Assembly: GCA_945870455.1 (NCBI GenBank)
Contig: CAMBSL010000013.1
Location: 1-46,060 of the forward strand
Length of the DNA stretch: 46,060 nucleotides
Source: Pirellula staleyi DSM 6068
GTDB taxonomy: Bacteria; Planctomycetota; Planctomycetia; Pirellulales; Pirellulaceae
Direction: 5' to 3'
Part shown: positions 9,730-18,538 of the stretch, piece after piece
Layout of the letters: each line of letters opens with the position of its first letter
Position numbering within the stretch: the stretch's first letter is position 1
The notes under the pieces: generated by a model
Database searches by the model: none
Told to the model about the DNA's origin: nothing
What the model saw: only the letters and a program-made list of their open reading frames with translations
Position numbers and translations under genes: made by a program

Positions 9730-10812
9730 CTATCGTTGCACGCGAGCTGAGCCGCCTTTGGCTAGCGCCTCGACTTCCGGTAGTTTCGCCATCGTGGTGT
9801 CGCCGGGGAATGTTGTGATCAAGGCACCATGCGCCCATCCCAGCCGCAATGCTTGCTCGGGTTCTTTGCCCGTTAGCATGCCATAAATCAATCCGGATGC
9901 AAAACCATCTCCGCCACCGATGCGATCGACCACGTCGAGACTGCAGGTCGGGCTAACATAGCGTTTGCCGTCGTACCACAAAACAGCAGCCCAGTCGTGG
10001 CGATTGGTCGAATGCACTTCTCGCAAAGTGGTTGCGACCATCTTGACATTGGGAAATTTTGCAACCGCACGCTCAATCATCTTAAAGAAGGAATCGGGAT
10101 CCAGTGCGCCTTTGGATTCCACGTCATGCCCTTCGATGCCTAAACTCTTTTGAAGATCCTCTTCATTGCCAACAAGCATGTCCACATTCTTGACGATCTT
10201 GCTAATCATCTCTTGCCCCTTGGCTGCACCGCCGATGGTAGCCCACAATTTGGCTCGATAGTTTAAGTCGAACGAGGTGACAGCACCGGACGCTTTGGCC
10301 GCTTGCATGCCTTCGACAATCACTTCGGAAGTGGTTTCGGAAAGGGCTGCGAATATACCGCCGGAATGGAACCATCGTACGCCTGACGCGAAAATAGACT
10401 TCCAATCAAAATCGCCTGGCTTGAGCATTCCTCCCGCTTCGTTGGCTCTGTTGTAGAACACGACCGGTGGACGAACTCCCTGACCACGATCGGAGTAAAC
10501 CGTGGCAATGTTGGGGCCGCGTACACCATCGTGCTCAAAGTGCTTGTAAAATGGTTTCACTCCCATTTCACGAACTCGGCCTTGTACCATTTCGCCGATG
10601 CCGTAGTTCACCATCGCCGTGGCGACACCGGTCTTGAGTCCGAAACAGTCGGCGAGATTGGCTGCAACATTGTACTCACCCCCAGAGACGTGAATATCAA
10701 ACGATTTAGCTTTGCGAAATGGGATGATTCCTGGATCCAATCGGTGGACTAGTGCGCCAAGGGCCAGGAAGTCGAGATCACACGAATCGGTACGAACACT
10801 GAGTTGCGCCAT
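9730..10812 (-). CDS. kdgK: PfkB-family sugar kinase, probable 2-dehydro-3-deoxygluconokinase
   Basis: VSGGEYNVAANLADCFGLKTGVATAM and DVVDRIGGGDGFASGLIYGML (PfkB signatures); likely start MAQLSVRTD. Confidence 0.82.
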   Translation of the reverse strand: MAQLSVRTDSCDLDFLALGALVHRLDPGIIPFRKAKSFDIHVSGGEYNVAANLADCFGLKTGVATAMVNYGIGEMVQGRVREMGVKPFYKHFEHDGVRGPNIATVYSDRGQGVRPPVVFYNRANEAGGMLKPGDFDWKSIFASGVRWFHSGGIFAALSETTSEVIVEGMQAAKASGAVTSFDLNYRAKLWATIGGAAKGQEMISKIVKNVDMLVGNEEDLQKSLGIEGHDVESKGALDPDSFFKMIERAVAKFPNVKMVATTLREVHSTNRHDWAAVLWYDGKRYVSPTCSLDVVDRIGGGDGFASGLIYGMLTGKEPEQALRLGWAHGALITTFPGDTTMAKLPEVEALAKGGSARVQR

Positions 10813-10886
10813 TATATCTCCATCAGATGCAATACGAGTTAGGGAAACCCACTCCAACGAATGGGTTCTAGATTAACGATTGGGTT

Positions 10887-11699
10887 CTAGATTGTCGTTG
10901 CGGAAAAACCACCATCAACGACCAAGTTATGGCCAGTAATAAACGAAGAGGCCTCAGACGAAGCCAAAAACACAATCGCTCCAGCCAGTTCGTGCGAATA
11001 TCCAAATCTTCCGGCTGGCGTATGATTGATGATTTGCTGCCCACGTGGTGAGAGGCTTCCATCGGGGTTATAGAGCAGCCCGCGGTTTTGTTCGGCGGGA
11101 AAAAAACCGGGACTGATGCAATTGACTCTCACACCGCGTGAAGCCCATTCGCGAGCCAAGAATTGAGTCAGATTGATCACCGCAGCTTTGGCCGCAGAAT
11201 AGGCTACCACCCGAGACAAAGGAATGATGCCCGACATGGAAGCGATGTTGATGATACTCCCTGAATTCCTAAGCAGCATGGTTTCGCCAAACACTTGACA
11301 TGGAAGCACTGTGCCGCCGATCAAATTGAGGTCAAAAACCTGTTGCCAAGCTCTTATGGGTAAGTTGCAGAAATCATCTCCGGGTTGCAAAGTCGCTTCG
11401 GCTTGATTCCCGCCGGCGGCATTGATGAGGATTTCGATCGGTCCAAGCGAACGTTCGATCATATCCCGCGCTCGAACGAGGGAGTCGTGGTCTAACGCGT
11501 CGGCCGAGTGAAAGACAGCTTCGCCACCATCGCGACGAATTTGTTCCGCTCGATGCATTCCGCGTTCGGCGCTTCGTCCAAGAATGGCCACGCGGGCACC
11601 GCTTGCCCCTAGCGCTTCTGCCATCGCACCACCGAGGCTGCCGGTGCCGCCCAAGACAACGGCTGTTCGGTTACCTAATTGAAAAAGACTGTTACTCAT
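10887..11699 (-). CDS. SDR-family oxidoreductase (fructuronate/mannonate-type)
   Basis: GGTGSLGGAMAEALGASGARVAILGR; NAAGGN; YSAAKAAV; GHNLVVDGGFSATTI. Confidence 0.88.
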   Translation of the reverse strand: MSNSLFQLGNRTAVVLGGTGSLGGAMAEALGASGARVAILGRSAERGMHRAEQIRRDGGEAVFHSADALDHDSLVRARDMIERSLGPIEILINAAGGNQAEATLQPGDDFCNLPIRAWQQVFDLNLIGGTVLPCQVFGETMLLRNSGSIINIASMSGIIPLSRVVAYSAAKAAVINLTQFLAREWASRGVRVNCISPGFFPAEQNRGLLYNPDGSLSPRGQQIINHTPAGRFGYSHELAGAIVFLASSEASSFITGHNLVVDGGFSATTI

Positions 11700-11761
11700 G
11701 ATTTTTTATTCTTGCGAGCATTTCGCGCTGCCGGAAAGATTTCCGTCCGGGTGTTCACCAG

Positions 11762-11803
11762 CTTTGATTTCGGTGATTGGATCTTTGATTTCGGTAATTG
11801 GAT
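11762..11803. repeat. Two-copy 21-nt tandem repeat
   Basis: CTTTGATTTCGGTGATTGGAT followed directly by CTTTGATTTCGGTAATTGGAT. Confidence 0.85.
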
Positions 11804-11842
11804 GGAATGGAGTTCGCTGTGACAAGGGGGCTTGGCTGAATT

Positions 11843-11923
11843 AAAACCGCCACACACCGCCACACACCGCCAAATAAAAACCGCTAAATAAAAACCGCCA
11901 GGAGCCAAATAAAAACCGCCAGC
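11843..11923. repeat. Degenerate tandem repeat (AAACCGCCA / AATAAAAACCGCCA units)
   Basis: aaaaccgccacacaccgccacacaccgccaaataaaaaccgctaaataaaaaccgccaggagccaaataaaaaccgccagcgg. Confidence 0.85.
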
Positions 11924-12167
11924 GGTCCGTGGAATGATTTCGCCCAAGGAGCGTAAAAGCGGACGCTCGCTTTTTTGATCTTTTTCGCGGTCGGCTTGGA
12001 GTCAAGTGGGCAAAGTTGGACTGCAGGATCTGGTTTTGAAGGCTTGCAAGCATCGGGTTTGCCGATAGAATCCTTTTTCGACGCCTGCTTTTGGGAATTT
12101 GCTATTGTGGGGCGTAAAAATCAACTGAGCGGATTGGGGCATGCAAATACCCTGTGATTTCGTTCAA

Positions 12168-12241
12168 GCACCCATAGCTCAACTGGATAGAGCATCGGCC
12201 TACGAAGCCGAAGGTTTCAGGTTCGACCCCTGATGGGTGTA
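12168..12241 (+). tRNA. tRNA-Arg (anticodon ACG)
   Basis: GCACCCATAGCTCAACTGGATAGAGCATCGGCCTACGAAGCCGAAGGTTTCAGGTTCGACCCCTGATGGGTGTA folds as a cloverleaf: acceptor GCACCCA/TGGGTGT, anticodon stem TCGGC-CTACGAA-GCCGA, T-loop GTTCGACCC. Confidence 0.96.
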
Positions 12242-12288
12242 CTTTTATTGACTAGCTGAGAGACGCAATAGATCAATACATCACGGTC

Positions 12289-12540
12289 ATGCACCGTCGC
12301 AAGACCTTTGGCAGACGATTGAATCTCCACGAAATTGTCGCCATTCTCAAGCTGGATGATGTCCTGGCTCTTGGTCGGTACGTGGACCTCCCCGACGAGG
12401 AAGACGGATTCGATTTTGCCGAACGCTTTGCAGCACTCAAAGCAGAGTTCGAAGCACAGCTTCAGGAAAAAGCCAAGCTCAATCAAGCCACAGCCGAGAA
12501 CCTAGCCAAAGTAAAAATACCGGAGGGCAAGGAGCCATGA
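12289..12540 (+). pseudogene. HsdM (type I restriction methylase) C-terminal remnant
   Basis: NLHEIVAILKLDDVLALGRYVDLPDEEDGFDFAERFAALKAEFEAQLQEKAKLNQATAENLAKVKI resembles the HsdM C-terminus (...LTPGRYVG...FEEKMARL...L...I..NL). No catalytic region upstream; the tRNA ends 48 nt earlier. Confidence 0.72.
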
Positions 12541-13667
12541 GCGATATCATCAAGTCCGATGAATACCGGCAATGGATCGTTTCGATCAAGAAACGGATCC
12601 AGGCGTCGCAAATCAAGGCCGCCATCGCCGTCAATCGCGAGCTTCTTGAGCTGTATTGGTTTATGGGGCAGCAGATAATCGAACGTCAGGAGTCTGCCAA
12701 ATGGGGTGACGGATTCTTGGTTCAGATGAGTGACGACCTACTAAAAGAATTCCCTGAAATGAAAGGATTTTCACATCGCAATCTGAAGTCGATTCGCCAA
12801 TGGTTTCGGTTTTGGAATTCCGCGTTAGAAATTGGGAAACAGCCTGCTGCCCAATTGCCTCCAAAAGGGAAACAACTTGTTTCCCAAACAGAAACAAAGC
12901 AGCCACTGCCGAATTCGCCGATAACTCCAATTGCGCCACAACTTGTTTCGCAAATTCCTTGGGGTCACAACATTCTGATAATTCAGAAGTTGAGCGATCC
13001 AAAAGATGCACTTTTTTACGTCCAAGGAACGATCGAAAACAATTGGTCTCGAGCCGTTCTGACCCATCACATCGAATCCAACCTGCACCTGAGGGAAGGG
13101 CGTGCGATCAATAACTTTGCTGCGACCTTGCCCGAGCCTGAGTCCGATTTGGCAAAGCAACTCCTTCGCGATCCGTACAACTTTGACTTTCTGACGTTAA
13201 CGCAGCGACACAACGAACGCGAACTGGAAGACGGTCTCATCGAGCACATCACCAAGTTCTTGTTGGAACTCGGAGCAGGCTTTGCTTATGTCGGGCGACA
13301 ATATAAGATCGAGGTCGACGGCGACCAGTACAGCATCGATCTGCTGTTCTATCACCTGCGATTGCACTGCTATGTGGTAATCGATTTGAAGGTCGTAAAA
13401 TTCAAACCCGAGTTTGCGGGGAAACTGAACTTTTACGTCTCCGCAGTCGACAGCCAGATTCGCAACGAAGGCGATGCTGCCACGATCGGCATTTTGATCT
13501 GCAAGAGCAAGAGCGACATCAAGGTCGAGTACTCGCTAAGAGACCTAAACAAGCCGATCGGGGTCAGCGAATACCAAATCACGCAGAACCTGCCTGAACA
13601 GTTGCGATCTTCGCTACCGAGCATCGAACAGATCGAAGCTGAAGTTGGTGATTGGGGGGCGGAATGA
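12537..13667 (+). CDS. YhcG/DUF1016 family PDDEXK nuclease domain protein
   Basis: QIPWGHNILIIQKLSDPKDALFYVQGTIENNWSRAVL and FAYVGRQYKIEVDGDQYSIDLLFYHLRLHCYVVIDLK; ATGA overlap with the HsdM remnant. Confidence 0.92.
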   Translation: MSDIIKSDEYRQWIVSIKKRIQASQIKAAIAVNRELLELYWFMGQQIIERQESAKWGDGFLVQMSDDLLKEFPEMKGFSHRNLKSIRQWFRFWNSALEIGKQPAAQLPPKGKQLVSQTETKQPLPNSPITPIAPQLVSQIPWGHNILIIQKLSDPKDALFYVQGTIENNWSRAVLTHHIESNLHLREGRAINNFAATLPEPESDLAKQLLRDPYNFDFLTLTQRHNERELEDGLIEHITKFLLELGAGFAYVGRQYKIEVDGDQYSIDLLFYHLRLHCYVVIDLKVVKFKPEFAGKLNFYVSAVDSQIRNEGDAATIGILICKSKSDIKVEYSLRDLNKPIGVSEYQITQNLPEQLRSSLPSIEQIEAEVGDWGAE

Positions 13668-13689
13668 GTGTACTCTGGAAAATGACGAC

Positions 13690-14390
13690 ACTCGCAGATG
13701 CGGCTCGATGGTATTCCGGGGGTACACCATCCCGGATGCGCTCGATCACCAATGCCAGAATCACTGGTTTGTAACTCGTTGCCGTTTGCATCCCATCAAT
13801 GAGCGTTATGAATTGCTCGGTCGCCCTGGCGGGATCCTCGAATAGAACAGCCGTTTTTCGGTCTGCAGCCACTGATCGAAGGTCTCGAAGTCGGATTCAC
13901 CAGGACCTACCTTCCATCGTTTGCGCAAGGTCCATCCTCGAGCAACCGTTGCTCCGATTTCCTGACGCAGTTCAAGCGGCAATCGCTGCAATCCAATTTG
14001 AAACTGAGCCAGTGCAATCTCGCTTTTCTGCCGAGTCTCAACGTTGTTGATCTGTCCAGGTCCTGAACCAAGGCAAAAACCAATCTCGACGCCGGGTCCC
14101 CAGACAATTAAGGCCACTTGCAATCCATATGACTTATTGGGAACGACCTTTGGACATACACAGCTCCAGAACTATTTGGGCGTCCGGCCCATCGGCGTTG
14201 GATGCGAAGAGAACTCCTTAAACTTCGTTGATCCCGAGTACCGCCGAGCCGCTCCAATCGCCACGCTTTTCAGGCGATTCCACAAATCCTTGATGGCGTT
14301 GCGATCGCTCTCTTCCGCATCCTTCCAAGGCTTGCTCTCTTGATAGCGAGCGAGTAATTGGCAGTCCTGGGGCGTACATGGCATTCGCAC
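13690..14390 (-). pseudogene. Decayed minus-strand gene, possibly restriction-associated (family not identified)
   Basis: ORFs 14390..14172 and 14123..13806 are in one frame separated by an in-frame TAG (14174-14172), reading ...HPTPMGRTPK*FWSCVCPKVVPNKSYGLQVALIVWGPGVEIGFCLGSGPG...; after ...FDQWLQTEKRLF the frame shifts to EDPARATEQFITLIDGMQTATSYKPVILALVIERIRDGVPPEYHR. Confidence 0.65.
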
Positions 14391-14516
14391 TCTATTTTTT
14401 TCTTTTGTCTTGCCGTAGTCACCGCAAACATTTGAACTCAGTTGTGCACTATGCTATCAAAACGCTGTAGACTTCGATAGACTTTAGTGCTTCGACTCAG
14501 GGTTCAGTAGGACTGG

Positions 14517-14765
14517 ATGATGAAAACAAGACTTAGCGAGTACGTAAAGGTCGCCGAAGCCGCAGAGATTCTTGGGGTCTCGCAAGGGACGGTTCGGGCT
14601 TGGGCGGAAACGGGCAAGATTCCGATGCAGAAAAACCCAGCGAATGGATACAGATTGTTCTTACGAGGGGATTTAGATTCGTTCTTGGAAAAATGTGCCA
14701 GGCCCGTTAACAAAAACGCTCTCACTTCTGAAAGGTCAATTTCGGCTCGGAAGCGAGCAAAGTAG
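14517..14765 (+). CDS. Excisionase/MerR-type helix-turn-helix protein
   Basis: SEYVKVAEAAEILGVSQGTVRAWAETGKIPMQKNPANGYRLFLRGDLDSFL. Confidence 0.85.
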   Translation: MMKTRLSEYVKVAEAAEILGVSQGTVRAWAETGKIPMQKNPANGYRLFLRGDLDSFLEKCARPVNKNALTSERSISARKRAK

Positions 14766-14851
14766 AAAGCGACTTTACATCAAGAACATCCTTGTCGGCG
14801 TTCAATCAAAGCCACCAACTACGCTACAGCTCCCAATCGCCAAAAACATTT

Positions 14852-17800
14852 ATGACCACGCCATCATCATTCAACTCACCTAACTTCGGCTTCCTTGCGA
14901 AGCATGATGTTATTTTGGTGAAGCATGCCGCTCTTGCTGAGCGATATGTATTTGGTGATGCAAATTTATCGCTGATCAAGCTGCGGCAATTCGCTGAGTT
15001 GTTGGCGGAGCACTGCGCAGCCTATGCAGCTATTACCGTTGACGAGCAAGATTCTTTTCTTAACGTGCTCGACAAGCTTTGGAATGCAGGAGTTTTAGGG
15101 GCGCAAGTTAGCCAACTGTTTCATGGCATTCGAAAATCTGGCAATGAAGCGGCTCATGGACACACAGGCGATCGTCGCGAAGCACTGCATCAACTGCAGA
15201 TGGCAAGGAAGCTTGCCATCTGGTTTCATCGAACTTTCGGCAACGACAAGACCTTCGAGGCAGGCTCCTTCATCGTTCCTCCCGATCCTGCAGCAGCGGA
15301 AAAGGAACTACTCGACGAGCTGAATCGACTTCGAGAATCTGAGGTTGCTGCCGCCAATCAAGCAGCGGACTTGAAAGCCACGCTTGAAACTGAGCTTCGT
15401 CAAAAAGCTGAGGCTGAATCGAAGGCAAAACTCGCGTATGACGACCTTGACGCAGCTTTGGAGCTCGCTGCAGAAAGTGAGCAGCAACTCGCAACTGAAC
15501 GGAAGAAGTTCCACGAGCGTTTGAACGAGCTACTAGCCAAGACCGCGGCAGAGCCAGCTGACAAACGAAACGCGACGATGACGACCGCGCTCGCGCAGGA
15601 TGCAAGTCTCGAACTTGACGAACAAGCAACCCGACACATCATCGATTCGCAGCTTCGCGAGGCGGGCTGGGAAGTCGACTCACTGACATTGCGCCACTCC
15701 AAAGGAACACGTCCCGCCAAAGGTCGGAACATCGCGATTGCTGAATGGCCGACAAAGAACGGACCAGCCGATTACTTGCTCTTTGTCGGACTCTGCCCGG
15801 TTGCATCTATTGAGGCCAAAAAGTTCAAAGTCAGTGTCGCCAGTCGCGTTGATCAAGCTGCCCGCTACTCGAAAGGGTTCCAAACTGAATTGAGTTTCGA
15901 ATCCAACGGCGGCCCATGGCGAGAATATCATGTGCCTTTTGCTTTTGCCTCGAACGGTCGGCCCTACCTTCCCCAGATAAAAGAACAATCAGGCGTTTGG
16001 TTTCACGATCTTCGCGAGACAACCAATAAGCCACGCGCTCTGAAAACCTGGTACACACCCCAAGGTTTAGCTGACTTACTCGCCCAAGATATTCCCCAGG
16101 CCGAAGAAAAACTCACAGTTGAGCCGCTGGACTACTTACCACTCTACGACTTTCAGAAAGCCGCGATCGAAGCAGTTGAAACGCATCTCGCCGCCGGTCA
16201 TCGCCGAATCTTGATTGCAATGGCAACCGGTACCGGCAAGACACGTACCTGCCTTGGTATGTTGTACCGATTCATCAAATCCAATCGTTTCCGTCGAGTT
16301 CTATTTCTTGTGGACCGAACATCGCTGGGTGAGCAAGCCGAGGGAACCTTCGAAAATGTCCGGCTCGAGAACCATCAATCGTTCGACGACATCTATGACA
16401 TCAAGAAGATGGGAACACTCAAGCCAGATTCTGATACGAGGCTTCAAGTCGCAACAGTGCAAGGAATGTGCAAGCGTATTCTCGGCAGCGACGATACCGA
16501 GCCCGTGCCGGTTGACTGGTACGATTGCATAATTGTCGATGAATGCCATCGAGGTTATGCCCTCGACATGGAGATGTCGGAAACGGAGATGCAGTTTCGC
16601 AGCCCAGCCGATTATTTGAGTCGCTATCGCCAAGTCCTCGATCATTTCGATGCTGTTCGAATTGGGCTTACAGCAACGCCGGCACAACACACATCACAGA
16701 TCTTTGGACCCCCGATCTTCGAATACAGTTATCGACAAGCCGTGATCGACGATTATCTTTGCGACCACGAGCCACCCTATCGATTCATAACCGACTTGGC
16801 TACTAGCGGAATGGTATGGCAAAAAGGTGACGAAGTTGAGGTCTTTCATTCCGGCGATAAGTCGGTCAAGAAATTCCAAACACCTGACGAAATCAAGATC
16901 GAGGTCGCGGAATTTAATAAGCGAGCAATCACCGAAAATTTCAATCGAGTGGTTTGCCGCGAACTCATCAATCACATCGACTTTGATGGCTCTGGAAAAA
17001 CGCTAATCTATTGTGTGAACGACGATCACGCCGATCGTGTCGTTCGAATTCTCAAGGAGGAGCTGGATGACGCCTTTGGCGCATTCCCCAATGATGCAGT
17101 GAAGAAAATCACAGGTAGCATCGACAGGCCATCCGAGACGATTCGCCGATTCAAGAACGAGTTTGATCCTCGCGTTGCTGTTACCGTTGACTTGCTGACC
17201 ACGGGCATCGACGTTCCTAAAATCACGAACTTAGTTTTCCTAAGACGAGTCAGCAGTCGTATTCTCTACGACCAGATGCTCGGCCGCGCGACGCGAAAGT
17301 GCCCAAATCTGTATGGCGATGGACAACATAAAACAGCGTTTCGTATTTTTGATGCAGTAGACCTCTACAATGCTCTATTGCCGATGACCGACATGAAACC
17401 AGTGGTGGCTCGTCCCAATCTAACATTCGGTCAACTCATAACCGAGTTGCGCGATATCGAGGACGTCGAATTCACCGAAGAGTCGAAGCGGCAATTGCTC
17501 GGCAAGCTGCGACGCCGCAAGCTAACGGCAAAGCAAGAAGAGAAGATGCAGTCCCTTTTAAACGTAGCTTGGGACCATTGTCCCGAGCAAACACACCAAC
17601 CGATTGAGCAGGACGGGACAATGGTCCCATCCTACGGCTCAACTCGAAGATTGTCACAAGCAACGAACCAATTGTGTGACTTGTTGAATTCAAAAAATCC
17701 AAAGCAAATAGCGGAGTGGTTCGACACAAATGGGAACGTGCTCGCAATTCTTGACGACACGACATCTGCGGGCAGTTACGTGTTTATCTCAAAGCACCAA

Positions 17801-18346
17801 GATATCGTACGATCCGTCGAGACCGGATACGGCACAGCGACAAAACCCGAGGATTACATCGAGTCCTTCCGAAAGTATGTGACTGAAAACCAAGACACGT
17901 TACCAGCATTGATCGTCGTGACCACTCGACCACGTGATTTGACCCGTGCTCAGTTGCGTGAACTGAAGCTAGTCATGGACGAAGCGGGTTTCACCGAGCA
18001 AAACTTGCGTGTTGCAGTGCGAGAAACTACGAATCAAGACATTGCAGCGTCGATCATCGCTTACATTCGCCACGTTGCACTTGGTCAACCATTGGTTCCC
18101 CATTCTGATCGTGTACAATCCGCCATGAAAAAAATCTTGGCAAGCCGACAATGGACCGAACCACAACGAAAGTGGTTGGAGCGGATTGGCAAGCAGCTGG
18201 AGCATGAGATCATCGTCGACCGCGATGCACTCGACGCCGGCCAGTTCAAAGAAATGGGCGGCTTTACTCGTTTGAACAAAGTGTTCAAGGGTGAACTAGA
18301 AACAATTCTCCGCGACATCGCCGACGCGATGTGGGTAGCCGCGTAA
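14852..18346 (+). CDS. hsdR: Type I restriction endonuclease subunit R
   Basis: IEAKK nuclease-region motif, ILIAMATGTGKTRTC (Walker A), VDECHRG (DEAH-like), RIGLTATP, LLTTGIDVPKITNLVFLRRVSSRILYDQMLGRATR. Likely start MTTPSSFNSPNFGFLAKHD. Confidence 0.95.
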   Translation: MTTPSSFNSPNFGFLAKHDVILVKHAALAERYVFGDANLSLIKLRQFAELLAEHCAAYAAITVDEQDSFLNVLDKLWNAGVLGAQVSQLFHGIRKSGNEAAHGHTGDRREALHQLQMARKLAIWFHRTFGNDKTFEAGSFIVPPDPAAAEKELLDELNRLRESEVAAANQAADLKATLETELRQKAEAESKAKLAYDDLDAALELAAESEQQLATERKKFHERLNELLAKTAAEPADKRNATMTTALAQDASLELDEQATRHIIDSQLREAGWEVDSLTLRHSKGTRPAKGRNIAIAEWPTKNGPADYLLFVGLCPVASIEAKKFKVSVASRVDQAARYSKGFQTELSFESNGGPWREYHVPFAFASNGRPYLPQIKEQSGVWFHDLRETTNKPRALKTWYTPQGLADLLAQDIPQAEEKLTVEPLDYLPLYDFQKAAIEAVETHLAAGHRRILIAMATGTGKTRTCLGMLYRFIKSNRFRRVLFLVDRTSLGEQAEGTFENVRLENHQSFDDIYDIKKMGTLKPDSDTRLQVATVQGMCKRILGSDDTEPVPVDWYDCIIVDECHRGYALDMEMSETEMQFRSPADYLSRYRQVLDHFDAVRIGLTATPAQHTSQIFGPPIFEYSYRQAVIDDYLCDHEPPYRFITDLATSGMVWQKGDEVEVFHSGDKSVKKFQTPDEIKIEVAEFNKRAITENFNRVVCRELINHIDFDGSGKTLIYCVNDDHADRVVRILKEELDDAFGAFPNDAVKKITGSIDRPSETIRRFKNEFDPRVAVTVDLLTTGIDVPKITNLVFLRRVSSRILYDQMLGRATRKCPNLYGDGQHKTAFRIFDAVDLYNALLPMTDMKPVVARPNLTFGQLITELRDIEDVEFTEESKRQLLGKLRRRKLTAKQEEKMQSLLNVAWDHCPEQTHQPIEQDGTMVPSYGSTRRLSQATNQLCDLLNSKNPKQIAEWFDTNGNVLAILDDTTSAGSYVFISKHQDIVRSVETGYGTATKPEDYIESFRKYVTENQDTLPALIVVTTRPRDLTRAQLRELKLVMDEAGFTEQNLRVAVRETTNQDIAASIIAYIRHVALGQPLVPHSDRVQSAMKKILASRQWTEPQRKWLERIGKQLEHEIIVDRDALDAGQFKEMGGFTRLNKVFKGELETILRDIADAMWVAA
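17563..17636. repeat. Palindromic element inside hsdR, read in frame
   Basis: CGTAGCTTGGGACCATTGTCCCG...CGGGACAATGGTCCCATCCTACG: ~23-bp inverted arms (3 mismatches) inside the hsdR frame, encoding approximately NVAWDHCPEQTHQPIEQDGTMVPSYG. Confidence 0.9.
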
Positions 18347-18358
18347 TAGCTATCCAAC

Positions 18359-18425
18359 GTAGGATGGGACCATCGTCCCGTCAGTCTATGCGCTCGGAAT
18401 AATGGTCCCAAGCTACGGATCCTAC
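18359..18425. repeat. Second copy of the GTAGGATGGGACCAT palindromic element
   Basis: GTAGGATGGGACCATCGTCCCGTC...GGAATAATGGTCCCAAGCTACGGATCCTAC begins 13 nt after the hsdR stop; same two-arm structure as the copy inside hsdR, opposite orientation. Confidence 0.9.
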
Positions 18426-18444
18426 GCGTTTCGCCAACGATCTG

Positions 18445-18538
18445 CTAGTTCAGCCTTCTTGACTAATCCCCGCCTCTAGTCTAGAAAATGGCGAATTCGT
18501 GGATTAGTGTGGTGCGTTGGTATAGAGGGCTGAACTAG
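18445..18538. repeat. Inverted repeat spanning the hsdR-fic intergenic region
   Basis: CTAGTTCAGCCTTCT (18445-18459) pairs with AGAGGGCTGAACTAG (18524-18538), 14/15 bp; inner ACTAATCC / GGATTAGT also complementary. Confidence 0.85.

Noticed and set aside
9543-9818. ORF with RRALAPVLEEC repeats
   Set aside because: Translation of the intergenic GCTAGCCCCGGTT repeat cluster, antisense to kdgK at its end; no protein-like context.
14172-14174. Amber recoding (e.g. pyrrolysine) at the in-frame TAG
   Set aside because: The same gene also has a frameshift and truncated end, so simple decay explains it better.
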